Source of the DNA: Oenanthe sinensis
Taxonomy: Eukaryota > Streptophyta > Magnoliopsida > Apiales > Apiaceae
DNA length: 64,000 nt
Assembly (NCBI GenBank): GCA_028671895.1
Contig: CM053813.1
Span: 42,441,501 to 42,505,500, forward strand
Direction: 5' to 3'
The translations under genes were made by a program, and so were the position numbers. Below, one piece after another: positions 36,538 to 48,106 of this stretch (position 1 is the stretch's first letter; each line of letters begins with the position of its first letter). The notes beneath the pieces were generated by a model. It saw nothing but the letters and a program-made list of their open reading frames with translations. It ran no database searches and had not been told where the DNA came from.

Positions 36538-37215
36538 TGCATTGAATGTTATACACCTGCAACTAATATTCTACGATCCCACTCATCTTATTCATTCTAA
36601 TCACTCCACCTGCTCTCTTTTTCCTTCTTCTCTCGTGCATCTTTCTTTTCCTTTAAAATTTCAAAAAACTAATCATGGTTGGTCTATCAGACATCCCGTG
36701 CGTGGGAAAATTTGTGGATAGAATATCTGATGCTACTGTTGATGCATTCTTTCGTGGATTACGCTATTTGTTTTGCTACAAGCAACTTGTTGACGTTCTC
36801 AATTCTGAAATCGACAAAGTTAACATTCAGGAGGGCAGGGTGTCCACTAAATCTGATCAAGAAACAACTGATGGTAAAATAATCAAAGATCATGTACGGA
36901 GGTGGCAGACAGAGGTAGATGAATTCCAGGAAGGAGCTAAAGAGTTTTCAGAAAAATTCAAAAACAGTGCTTCATGGACGTGCCTCAAGTGTCTGCTAAT
37001 TCCTAACCCCGTCTCCCGTTTCCAACTTGTATCGCCACTCATGTTATCCACCTTCAAGACATGAGAATCATAATGTGCAAGATGATGAGAGAGATAATCG
37101 GGGGAGGTGTACAGCAACAACAACAAGATATCACTGCTTATAATGACCATGCCATCATCGTTTTCCCTCAGTTGAAGTTGCTGGTGCTAAAATATTTGGA
37201 GAATTTGAGCAATAA
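36538..37215 (+). pseudogene. NLR fragment: CC domain fused to an LRR piece
   Basis: 36538-37024 repeats the 5' flank and CC-domain start of the large NLR (MVGLSDIPCVGKFVDRISD, beginning at 36675, through LIPNPVSRFQL). From about 37025 it continues directly with a copy of 41503-41690 (CGCCACTCATGTTATCCACC, VQQQQQDI), which in the large gene lies in LRR exon 4. The NB-ARC domain and most LRRs are therefore missing, and the reading frame ends at 37064 after LMLSTFKT. The junction sits on short shared sequence (ACT/CTT). The CC part encodes about 117 residues and could in principle yield a free CC peptide. I treat it as a deletion-derived pseudogene. Confidence 0.8.
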
Positions 37216-37249
37216 AAGTGTGTGGTGTGTATTAGATAAAGTAAAAGTG

Positions 37250-37340
37250 GAAAAGATATATTCTTATCTTATAAGATAAGATATTCTTTACACTTGGCAT
37301 TGTAAGAGTGTTATAATCTTATCATTTGTGATAAGATATC
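37250..37340. repeat. Short inverted repeats before the large NLR
   Basis: ATCTTATAAGATAAGAT (37266-37282) and TAATCTTATCATTTGTGATAAGAT (37315-37338, described by position) form small hairpins between the CC fragment and the duplicated 5' flank of the large NLR. Confidence 0.5.
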
Positions 37341-37488
37341 ATTGAATGTTATACACCTGCAACTAATATTCTACGATCCCACTCATCTTATTCATTCTAA
37401 TCATTCCACCTGCTCTCTTTTTCCTTCTTCTCTCGTGCATCTTTCTTTTCCTTTAAAATTTCAAAAAAAAAAAAGCCAAGAACTAATC

Positions 37489-40400
37489 ATGGTTGGTCTA
37501 TCAGACATCCCGTGCGTGGGAAAATGTGTGGATAGAATATCTGATGCTACTGTTGATGCATTCTTTCGTGGATTACGCTATTTGTTTTGCTACAATCAAC
37601 TTGTTGACGTTCTCAAAACTGAAATCGACAAAGTTAACGATCTGGAGGTCGAGGTGTCCACTAAATCTGATCAAGAAAGAAAGAATGGTAAAGAAATCAA
37701 AAATAATGTAGTAAAGTGGCAGACAGAGGTAGATGAATTCCATAAAGGAGCTAAAGGGTTTTCGGAAAACAGAGCTTCATGGACGTGCCTCAAGTGTCTG
37801 CTAATTCCTAACCCCGTCTCCCGTTTCCAACTGGGGAGGGATGCTGCACGCCAGACCAAGAGGGCAACTGAACTCGTTAAATCTGGAGAGAAACTCCTGG
37901 CTAATGAAATTGCCCATTTATCACCTAATGAAAATTTTCCAAGAAATGATGCTTCATTCCAGGATTTTCCATCCAGAAAAGATGTTTATGGCGAGCTCTG
38001 GGAAGCGCTAATAGCTGATGGCAGTTCTCTCATCCATGGCATATATGGAATGCCGGGGGTTGGCAAAACTCGAATGGCGGAACAAATTTGGAAGGAAGCC
38101 AAGGAGAAGAGGATCTTTGATAAGGTCGCAAGAGCAAATGTGGGCAGCGAAGTGGTGGATGAGATAAAGTTACAAAAGCAGATCGCTGACCATCTAGATT
38201 GCCATTTGGTATCTCAAGATGATGTGGAAAGTAGAGCGTCTCAGCTTAAAAATAGTTTAATGAATTGGGGAAAGATCCTCATCATATTAGATGATGTATG
38301 GGGTGAGATTCCTTTGAACCACATTATTGGGACTTCATTTGGTGAAAGTAGTAGCTCCAAGGGTAGTAAGATCCTCTTGACGTCAAGAAGTGAAAAAGTA
38401 TGCAGGCTGAATAATTGCAAGCATCCTGTCCAGATTACAACCCTGACAGATGAAGAAGCATGGGATCTGTTCCAGAACACTGTTGGTGTTGATAATATTC
38501 ACTCTCTGCAGGATGAAACTCTGGCGAAGGAAGTGTGCTCTAAATGTGAGGGTTTACCACTCCTCATTCGTGCTGTCGGTAAAGCACTGCAATTCACGTC
38601 TCCCAATGTATGGAATGTTGCACTTCAAAAACTTGATAAGGGCAATTTTAAAGACATTCCTGGTATAGATCCTCAAGTATATGCTTGTGTTAAATTGAGT
38701 ATTGATAGATTATCAGAAGATGCAAAATTATGTCTTTTCTTGTGCTCCTTGTTTCCTGAAGATGCTGACATTCATATCATGAAGCTGATCCAGTTTGCAA
38801 TAGGCTCTCAGTTCATACCTGATGGAGAATCTACAGTTGATATCATGAAGCTGATCCTTGCTATGGTTGATATTCTCTTGATATCTTCCTTGCTGCTCAA
38901 AGGTACTGATGAAGATCATAAAACTTATAAACTACATGATATCATCAGAGATGTAGCAAGATATATATCTTCCATAGATCCAAAATATGCATTTTCACAC
39001 GCAAAATGTGGCTCACGTGTTCCTCGAAATGCTGCCTATAGTACCTCAAAATTATTACGTTTGGACGTGGAGAGTGATAATGCTCAGTTCCCGGAGGATC
39101 TGGTTTGTACAGACCTAAGTACCTTGTGGTTACACTGCAACAGTCATCTACAACAATTCTCAGGTGACTTCTTCGATATGTTTGTAAATCTGGGATTTCT
39201 AATGCTCCAAAATGTGGATTTTTGTGCAGAGCATTTCTCCCTTCAACCCTTAGGTAAACTCAAGATGCTTATCTTCGATGACTGTGACATAAAAGAGACA
39301 GATGCTAGTCTTTTTCCTAAAAATATAAGCACTCTCTGCATTTGGAGATGTAATCTCCCAAATCCGCTGGATTTACCGAAGCTGGAATATCTTCAAAAGC
39401 TAGATATCCAAGAGGAGGATGATGAAGAAGTGATAATGGTGCCAAATGCCATATCTAGTCTATCCAGTCTGGAAGAATTGCATATACCAAATGGATTCAG
39501 ATATTCGGATGATGATGCAGAAGATATAACGCTGATATTGGATGAGATTGGTAAATTAACTCGTCTGACAAGTTTAAAGATCTATTTGAGGAATTTTGAG
39601 GCTTGTCAAGGTACATCTATATTTTTTAGATTACTTAAATATGATATATCTGTCGGAGAGATATGGAATTATAATCATGATTTATCTGATTCGCCAAGAA
39701 TGATTGAATTGATACGTGTTGAAGTGAAGAGAGATGAAGCCTTTCAAAGTCTGATAAAGAGGGCTGAAGAAGTGATATTGTTTGCTACGGATGTTGATGT
39801 ATGTAGCATCTGGAATAGCGACAGAGCAGCATTCACAGAGTTGAGAAAACTGGGAATTGATTCAATTAACACCGTGGAGTATATAGCAAGGATAACACAA
39901 GACGAGATTCAGCATAGTCGTCAGCCGCCGACATCTTTCTCTAAACTAACCATTTTAAAAATCGCACTATGCTCTGGAATGAAATACCTCTTCTGCAAGT
40001 CTGTTGCAAAATGTCTGGTGCAACTGAAAGAGCTGCGTGTATTTCACTGTGGTGCGATGGAAGTAATTGTAATGAATGAAGGCACAAGTGGTGATGGAGA
40101 AATCATAAATTTCCCCAAATTAAAAACATTGGAGCTAGTTGGTCTGGAGAGTCTAAGAAGCTTCTACAGGGAAAAGAAAGAGAAATCTGACATGTCTTCA
40201 TGTGCTCAACAAGAAGTAGCGCTATTTGATGGAATGGTATGCAGCAGCTTCTTTACCTTTATCTTACTTGCTCATCTAGTTTTATATCTAGCTAGCTTAC
40301 TCTGTAGATTATATATCAACTTATTTGTAATATAAATTATTATATATGGTATGCTGCTACAGGTTGCATTCCCTTGCTTGGAAAAACTGAGAATTGAAGG

Positions 40401-41301
40401 TTGCAGTAAATGCTCTGGAATGAAATACCTCTTCTGCAAGTCTGTTGCAAAATGTCTGGTGCAACTGAAAGAGCTGCGTGTATATGAATGTCCTGCAATG
40501 GAAGTAATTGTAATGAATGAAGGCACAAGTGGTGATGGAGAAATCATAAATTTCCCCAAATTAAAAACATTGACGCTAGGTGGTCTGGAGAGTCTAAGAA
40601 GCTTCTACAGGGAAAAGAAAGAGAAATCTGACATGTCTTCATGTGCTCAACAAGAAGTAGCGCTATTTGATGGAATGGTATGCAGCAGCTTCTTTACCTT
40701 TATCTAGCTAGCTTACTCTGTAGATTATATATATATCAACTTATTATTGTTTGTAATATAAATTATTATATATGGTATGCTGCTACAGGTTGCATTCCCT
40801 TGCTTGGAAGATCTGCAAATTAAAGGTTGCAGTAAATGCTCTGGAATGAAATACCTCTTCTGCAAGTCTGTTGTAAAATGTCTGGTGCAACTGAAAGAGC
40901 TGCGTGTAGTTAACTGTGGTGCGATGGAAGTAATTGTAATGAATGAAGGCACAAGTGGTGATGGAGAAATCATAAATTTCCCCAAATTAAAAACATTGGA
41001 GCTAGTTGGTCTGGAGAGTCTAAGAAGCTTCTACAGGGAAAAGAAAGAGAAATCTGACATGTCTTCATGTGCTCAACAAGAAGTAGCGCTATTTGATGGA
41101 ATGGTATGCAGCAGCTTCTTTACCTTTATCTAGCTAGCTTACTCTGTAGATTATATATATATCAACTTATTATTGTTTGTAATATAAATTATTATATATG
41201 GTATGCTGCTACAGGTTGCATTCCCTTGCTTGGAATATCTGAGAATTGAAGGTTTAAAAATCAGTGATATTTGGGGAAAGAAGCTGCATTACTATGACGA
41301 C

Positions 41302-41338
<37 letters not shown>

Positions 41339-44300
41339 TCGTATCCTCCTCCTCCTTTTGTAAACTGAAGAGCCTCCGGGTAATAGACTGTAACAAACTG
41401 GATTCCTGTATTATCCCACATGCCATGTTGCATAGCCTACGGAATCTGGAAACACTAGAAATACGCTGTTGCAATGAGTTGAGAAACGCGTTCCCACCTT
41501 GTATCGCCACTCATCTTATCCACCTTCAAGACATGACAATCATAATGTGCAAGATGATGAGAGAGATAATCGGGGGAGGTGTACAGCAGCAACAACAACA
41601 ACAAGATATCACTGCTCATAATGACCATGCCATCATCGTTTTCCCTCGGTTGAAGTTGCTGATGCTAAAAGATTTGGAGAATTTGAGCAATTTTTGGTGT
41701 GATCAGAATGGAGAATCTAATACCTACAAGGTACATTTCTATACATCTACACCCTATATTTTCAAACAAAAATATTATCACTCTTTCTGTTTCACAAAAG
41801 ATTAATCCACTAATTCACTTATTCAAGCATAACTATAATAAAATAAAATTATAATTACAAACTATTAAATTTATTATATATAAATCATATTACAATTCAC
41901 TTATATTCGTATATTAATAATTAACAATTTTTGGTATTTCTTTTTATATTTAGCTATGTATATGTATTGATAATTAATTACTAATATTGATATCACTAAC
42001 TATTCATTTTTGTTATTATCTTTCATTCATACTGTATAATATAATTATTAAAAAAATTTGTATTTCAATAATGAGATTCAAATCCTAATTCTTTATATTA
42101 TTTTTAAAATTAATAATATAAATATTATAATTAAATACATTTTTTTTTATAGAATTTGGGCCCTAACAAATTATACAACCAACTATATTTTATTATTTAC
42201 CTTTTATAGCATAATATGAATAAATTTGTATATTTTTTATGCACTTTAAAATATATGCAAAAAGTCAAAATGACTACTAAAATGAGATGGAGGGAATATA
42301 TATAAAATAATTACAAAATGATATATTTATTCAAAGAAATAAGAGAAAGTGTGTGTATGTATACTTTTTTTTAAAATTTTTTTTAAAATTATGATATATT
42401 GTATTATATTTTTAAATGTTGTGCTAGGCTCTTATTTTTGTTTTTATTAGCAAAATGTATATAATTTCTCAAAATATATAGCGAGAATATGTGATGTGAA
42501 ATGCTAAATTAATGAAAAAGAATGAAATATAATCAGAGATATTCCCTATGGTAGCTTTTACCAATGGTACAATATATTATTGAATTCTATCCATGGTAAT
42601 CTCATAAATTTGATTTTTCATACATAATATTCTTCTATCAACTAAAAAGTAATAGAATTGATTTCAAACTGTAAAATAAATTATATATTAAAATCCTAAT
42701 TCAAATATAAATATTATAATTAAATACATTTTTTTATAGAATTTCGGGGACTGGGGCGGGATCGGGGAATAAGGTCTTCTCGCCTCGATCCCCGTTTTCA
42801 ATATTTAATAAATTTAATATTTAATATATATTTATATGTATCAAATAAATTATTAATAATATATATATATATATATATATATTTTATATATATTATTATA
42901 TTTTTAATTTTTAATTCCATATTATTATTTTAAAATTTTAATACTATACTATAATATAATTTTAATCTTTTATATATATTGTAAATAAATGTTAATTTGA
43001 ATTAGGGATTAAAATATAGTATTAAGTTTAAAAAATGCATATAAATATTATTCCCTCTGTTCCAACCAATTTTTTACACTTTCCTTTTTGGGACGTCCTA
43101 CCCAATTCTTTACATTACTAAAAATAGTAACTAATAAATAAAATACATTATTACATCTACTACTTCACTCCATTTTTTCAACACTTTACACTATTACACC
43201 CACTACTTCATTTATTTTAACAATAAAATTATTATTACACTCACTACTTTATTTATTTTAACAATATTAAACCCACTATCCTTGGTCTCCGTGTCCGGAC
43301 CAAATGTAAACATTTGGCCGGGACAGAGGGAGTATAATTTATCATGTTAATATTTGTTTTGAAAATTTATTTTATATTTTTAAAAAAATAAAAATTCCTC
43401 AATTCCCTGCGGGGATCCCCGCCCTGTTCGGGGATATGGTTTGGGTTCGAGGCGGGGATAGCACTCCCCGACCCCGAAATGACCCGATGCTCATCCCTTT
43501 GTATAAGGGTAGCATAGTGAATATCCCAAATAATTATTCACTGTTTATATTCGATTTAAAAAAGTAATAATAACAAAGAATTACTCCAATATAATACTCT
43601 TTTTGGCTTGTTTTAACCTTTCACATTATGTCCGTTTCCAAACAACTATTTTTTTTTGAATATATAACTAAATTAATATATTATTTAGTTTTTTTGAAAA
43701 TTAAAATTCATGTTATGCATAAAAAAAATTTAGAAAAATATAAAACCTTATTTAAAATATTAAATTTCTAAAATGTCAGAATATTTAAAAAAACAAAACG
43801 CGAGAAACAATTTTGATGATATTTAAAATGAAAATTTACTTGAACATTTTTATATGTGCAGTATTAGAAGTTATTTTATAGGGAGATACACTCCATCCTT
43901 TTTCGTATTGTATGTTAAAATTTTCACGAATGTTAAGAAAAATTAAATTTTATAATTTTTTATTTAATTATAATTATTTTATTATTTAATATAGATGTGA
44001 AAAATAATGAATATTAAAATCAACAAATTAGAGGTTTAATATTGAGAAATTGGATTGAAGAGATGATAGAATGCGGGACAAGTTTTTCCTAAATAAAGGA
44101 GTATAATTCTGACGTTTGAGTTTTGGGAGTCATGTAGTAGAGTCGTTTGTTTTTCTTGAAGCAAAAGACAATTTTATTAATTAAAATTAAGATCAGTCAA
44201 CGTTTTAAGGTTCTAAGGAAAGTTATCCAACTATATATAAATAAATCCTGACTCTAAAAAATTCTTCTTCTTAGTTTTATTTATTAGTATCAAGTAATTG

Positions 44301-47300
44301 TAAATTAATACACGTTTATTACTTTTTTTGTGTTGTAAAGTTGTTGAAAAACATGTTGATAACTTTGTAGGTTAAATTCCCAACCTTGGAAGCTCTCAGT
44401 GTAAGTAGTTGTGGGAAGATTAACTTGGAAGGCATAGAGTTGGGCGGAGATGGTTCTACTTGCCCACTAAAGACCTTATATATTTGCAGTGATAAGCAGA
44501 TGCAACTTCCATGTAAATGGCAACTTGGTTTATATAATCTGGAAAAATTGATATTGGATCGCTGCTGGTCGGATGAGCTGAAATCTCTATGTTTCCCAAA
44601 ATTATACTACCTGGAAGTTAGTAATTGTGGACTCTATGCTCTTTTCACAATCTCAGGCTTCACAAGTCTACAAAGACTCCGAAGACTAAAAATATCAGGA
44701 TGCGATTTATTGGAAGAAATTGTGGAGGATGCAAGTGGTGAAGAACATGCAGGGATGGATGCGAAGACTATTACACTCTTGCAGCTGGAATCAGTTTATC
44801 TTGCTAATTTGCCAAACCTCAAAAGTTTTATCCACGGTGCAAATTATGAGTGCTATATGCCGGCTTTAAAGGAGGTGTTCGTTGACAACTGTGGACTCTC
44901 TTCTCTTTTCACAATATCAGGCTTTAGAAGTCTACAAAGACTCCAAACACTAAAAATATCAGGATGTGATTTATTGGAAGAAATTGTGGAGGATGCAAGT
45001 GGTGAAGAACATGCAGGGATGGATGCGAAGACTATTACACTCTTGCAGCTGGAATCAGTTTATCTTGCTAATTTGCCAAACCTCAAAAGTTTTATCCACG
45101 GTGCAAATTATGAGTGCTATATGCCGGCTTTAGAGAAGGTGGGAGTTCGCAGCTGTGGACTCTCTTCTCTTTTCACAATATCAGGCTTTAGAAGTCTACA
45201 AAATCTCCAAACACTACAAATATCAGGATGCGATTTATTGGAAGAAATTGTGGAGGATGCAAGTGGTGAAGAACATGCAGGGATGGATGCCAAGACTATT
45301 AAACTCTTGCAGCTGGAATCAGTAGTATTTAAAGATTTGCCAAACCTCAAAAGTTTTATCCACGGTGCAAATTATGAGTGCTATACGCCGGCTTTAAAGG
45401 AGGTGGAAGTTGACAACTGTGGACTCTCTTCTCTTTTCACGTGCTCTGTCAGAAATCTCCAACAACTCAAAACATTAAGGGTATTCAACTGCAGATTGAG
45501 ATTGGATCGCTGCTGGTGGGATGAGCTGAAATCTCTACGTTTCCCAAAATTAGAGAAGCTGGAAGTTAGTAATTGTGGACTCTCTGCTCTTTTCACAATA
45601 TCAAGCTTTAGAAGTCTACAAAGACTCCAAACACTAAAAATATCAGGATGTGATTTATTGGAAGAAATTGTGGAGGATGCAAGTGGTGAAGAACATGCAG
45701 GGATGGATGCGAAGACTATTACACTCTTGCAGCTGGAATCAGTTTATCTTGCTAATTTGCCAAACCTCAAAAGTTTTATCCACGGTGCAAATTATGAGTG
45801 CTATATGCCGGCTTTAGAGAAGGTGGGAGTTCGCAGCTGTGGACTCTCTTCTCTTTTCACAATATCAGGCTTTAGAAGTCTACAAAATCTCCAAACACTA
45901 CAAATATCAGAATGCGATTTATTGGAAGAAATTGTGGAGGATGCAAGTGGTGAAGAACATGCAGGGATGGATGCGAAGACTATTACACTCTTGCAGCTGG
46001 AATCAGTTTATCTTGCTAATTTGCCAAACCTCAAAAGTTTTATCCACGGTGCAAATTATGAGTGCTATATGCCGGCTTTAAAGGAGGTGTTCGTTGACAA
46101 CTGTGGACTCTCTTCTCTTTTCACAATATCAGGCTTTAGAAGTCTACAAAGACTCCAAACACTAAAAATATCAGGATGTGATTTATTGGAAGAAATTGTG
46201 GAGGATGCAAGTGGTGAAGAACATGCAGGGATGGATGCGAAGACTATTACACTCTTGCAGCTGGAATCAGTTTATCTTGCTAATTTGCCAAACCTCAAAA
46301 GTTTTATCCACGGTGCAAATTATGAGTGCTATATGCCGGCTTTAGAGAAGGTGGGAGTTCGCAGCTGTGGACTCTCTTCTCTTTTCACAATATCAGGCTT
46401 TAGAAGTCTACAAAATCTCCAAACACTACAAATATCAGGATGCGATTTATTGGAAGAAATTGTGGAGGATGCAAGTGGTGAAGAACATGCAGGGATGGAT
46501 GCCAAGACTATTAAACTCTTGCAGCTGGAATCAGTAGTATTTAAAGATTTGCCAAACCTCAAAAGTTTTATCCACGGTGCAAATTATGAGTGCTATACGC
46601 CGGCTTTAAAGGAGGTGGAAGTTGACAACTGTGGACTCTCTTCTCTTTTCACGTGCTCTGTCAGAAATCTCCAACAACTCAAAACATTAAGGGTATTCAA
46701 CTGCAGATTGAGATTGGATCGCTGCTGGTGGGATGAGCTGAAATCTCTACGTTTCCCAAAATTAGAGAAGCTGGAAGTTAGTAATTGTGGACTCTCTGCT
46801 CTTTTCACAATATCAAGCTTTAGAAGTCTACAAAGACTCCAAACACTAAAAATATCAGGATGTGATTTATTGGAAGAAATTGTGGAGGATGCAAGTGGTG
46901 AAGAACATGCAGGGATGGATGCGAAGACTATTACACTCTTGCAGCTGGAATCAGTTTATCTTGCTAATTTGCCAAACCTCAAAAGTTTTATCCACGGTGC
47001 AAATTATGAGTGCTATATGCCGGCTTTAGAGAAGGTGGGAGTTCGCAGCTGTGGACTCTCTTCTCTTTTCACAATATCAGGCTTTAGAAGTCTACAAAAT
47101 CTCCAAACACTACAAATATCAGAATGCGATTTATTGGAAGAAATTGTGGAGGATGCAAGTGGTGAAGAACATGCAGGGATGGATGCCAAGACTATTAAAC
47201 TCTTGCAGCTGGAATCAGTAGTATTTAAAGATTTGCCAAACCTCAAAAGTTTTATCCACGGTGCAAATTATGAGTGCTATACGCCGGCTTTAAAGGAGGT

Positions 47301-47812
47301 GGAAGTTGACAACTGTGGACTCTCTTCTCTTTTCACGTGCTCTGTCTTCAGAAATCTCCAACAACTCAAAACATTAGAAGTATTCAACTGCAGGTTGTTG
47401 GTAGACATTGTTAAGGATGGAAAGGGGGTTGAAACTTCTGACACAAATGACAAGGGTATCATACACTCTCAACTCTCATCGGTTACTCTTAAAGATCTGC
47501 CAAACCTCAAAAGTTTCAGTCTCACTGTAAACTATGCCTTCAATATGCCCAAGTTAAAAGAATTTAATCTGAGTGGGTGTCCCCAGCTAGAGAATTTCAC
47601 TTGCTTGAAAACAATCACAGGATCAGTATCTGTTTATACTGAGGAGCACGAAGGGAAAGCAGTTACAGACCTAAACGACTTCATAATACAAAATCACAAA
47701 AAAAGTAATTTAATGAAAGTTAGTAATCAAGAAGAAGAAGAAGAAGAAGAAGTAGTAGTAGTAGAAGAAGAAGAAAAATCAGAAGAAGAAGAAGAAGAAG
47801 AAGAAGAAGAAG

Positions 47813-47844
<32 letters not shown>

Positions 47845-47895
47845 GTAGTAGTAGTAGTAGTAGAAGAAGAAGAAGAAGAAGAATCAAGTTCGTAA
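37489..47895 (+). CDS. Giant CC-NB-LRR disease-resistance protein (At4g27190/RPS2-like)
   Basis: Five exons join in phase 0: 37489-40236, 40363-40677, 40789-41103, 41215-41730 and 44371-47895, giving about 2,472 residues. The ATG at 37489 is chosen because the family N-terminus (MVGLSDIPCVGK) starts there; the frame opens 49 codons earlier. Domains: CC with the RPS2-type C-x-x-C-L and GRDAARQT motifs (1-150), P-loop GMPGVGKT (about 190), kinase-2 LIILDDVW, RNBS-B GSKILLTSRS, CEGLPLLIRAVGKAL, CLFLCSLFPEDADI, and LHD in place of MHD (YKLHDIIRDVARYI). LRRs follow to the end. Known role of the family: intracellular sensing of pathogen effectors. Exons 2-3 and the end of exon 1 are tandem copies. 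Exon 5 carries nine 88-residue LRR modules and an acidic Glu/Val tail. At roughly twice the usual CNL length, it may be mis-spliced or partly non-functional, but every exon is open. Confidence 0.88.
39970..41214 (+). repeat. 426-bp exon+intron tandem units in the NLR
   Basis: The LRR exon (VAFPCLE...KYLFCKSVAKCLVQLKELRV...ALFDGM) together with its following ~110-125-bp intron is present as 40363-40788 and 40789-41214. An earlier partial unit ends exon 1 (39970-40362). Exons are exactly 315 nt, and introns are nearly identical (each starts GTATGCAGCAGCTTCTTTAC). New exons are therefore spliced in frame automatically. Confidence 0.92.
41302..41338 (+). repeat. (AAT)n coding microsatellite, poly-Asn
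   Basis: About a dozen AAT triplets in exon 4 of the NLR encode a run of Asn. A second short CAG/CAA run (41584-41604) encodes Gln. The CC/LRR fragment at 37110 has a shorter Gln run, so the length varies between copies. Confidence 0.9.
42745..43500. mobile_element. Element with GC-rich inverted ends
   Basis: GGGGACTGGGGCGGGATCGG with CGCCTCGATCCCCG at the left, and CGGGGATCCCCGCCC with CCCCGACCCCG at the right, stand out in DNA that is otherwise very AT-rich. They form inverted GC-rich ends. The class (possibly hAT-like) is uncertain. A Stowaway MITE is nested inside at 43051-43332. Confidence 0.4.
43051..43332. mobile_element. Stowaway-like MITE nested in NLR intron 4
   Basis: The ends TTCCCTCTGTTCCAACCAAT and inverse (TTGGCCGGGACAGAGGGAG) are bounded by TA on both sides. 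The interior has repeated TTACA(C/T)TCACTACTT phrases. No coding. Confidence 0.75.
44640..47310 (+). repeat. Nine 264-bp LRR modules, with a 1,212-bp higher-order repeat
   Basis: The marker AGGGATGGATGC occurs at 44751, 45015, 45279, 45699, 45963, 46227, 46491, 46911 and 47175. Spacings are 264, 264, 420, 264, 264, 264, 420 and 264. Each 264-bp unit encodes an 88-residue pair-type LRR (SLFTISGFRSLQ, LKISGCDLLEEIVEDASGEE, LANLPNLKSFIHG). The 420-bp steps include an extra 156-bp (52-aa) LRR (NLQQLKTLRVFNC, DRCWWDELKSLRFPKLEKL). The block from about 44720 repeats 1,212 bp further on to about 47178, and I see no differences between the two copies where I compared them. Confidence 0.95.
47731..47884 (+). 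repeat. GAA/GTA coding microsatellite (poly-Glu/Val tail)
   Basis: Runs of GAA interrupted by GTA blocks encode a Glu-rich, Val-interrupted C-terminus of about 50 residues. The degenerate copy at 29190-29290 has no such run and reads through ENQVRNQELETESG, so the expansion is specific to this gene. It changes the frame so that translation stops at the TAA at 47893-47895. Confidence 0.92.
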
Positions 47896-48106
47896 TCAAG
47901 AACTAGAAACAGAATCAGGAATTGTTGAAGAGCAGCTTAGCTTCAGGAAGGATTGACCATAACAGATCAATCCAGAACCCTTCTGGATTACTCAAGACCA
48001 AACTGATGAATAGACTTGTACATTTCTCCCTAACATCAACAACCACATTCCTCAAAATGTGAACAGCAGAGGTATACAATTACCATCACTTAAGCTGGTG
48101 AATATT

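Larger units (their letters stand above)
41731..44370 (+). other. Long intron of the NLR (2.64 kb) filled with transposon debris
   Basis: The donor is GTACAT after NTYK and the acceptor is AACTTTGTAG before VKFPTLEAL. No coding inside. It contains a Stowaway-like MITE, a GC-rich-ended element and (TA)n at 42859-42880. Stowaway-type ends also occur near 41780 (CACTCTTTCTGTTTCACAAA) and 42285 (AAATGAGATGGAGGGAATAT), so an older element may span the first 500 bp. Confidence 0.7.

Noticed and set aside
37342..37488. 49-codon N-terminal extension of the large NLR
   Set aside because: The family N-terminus begins at MVGLSDIPC; the extension matches the non-coding flank of the duplicate at 36541, where it is not in frame with the ATG.
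45117..47462. Minus-strand open frames repeated along the LRR exon
   Set aside because: They recur with the 264- and 1,212-bp periods of the plus-strand LRR modules and have no family resemblance; shadows of the NLR.
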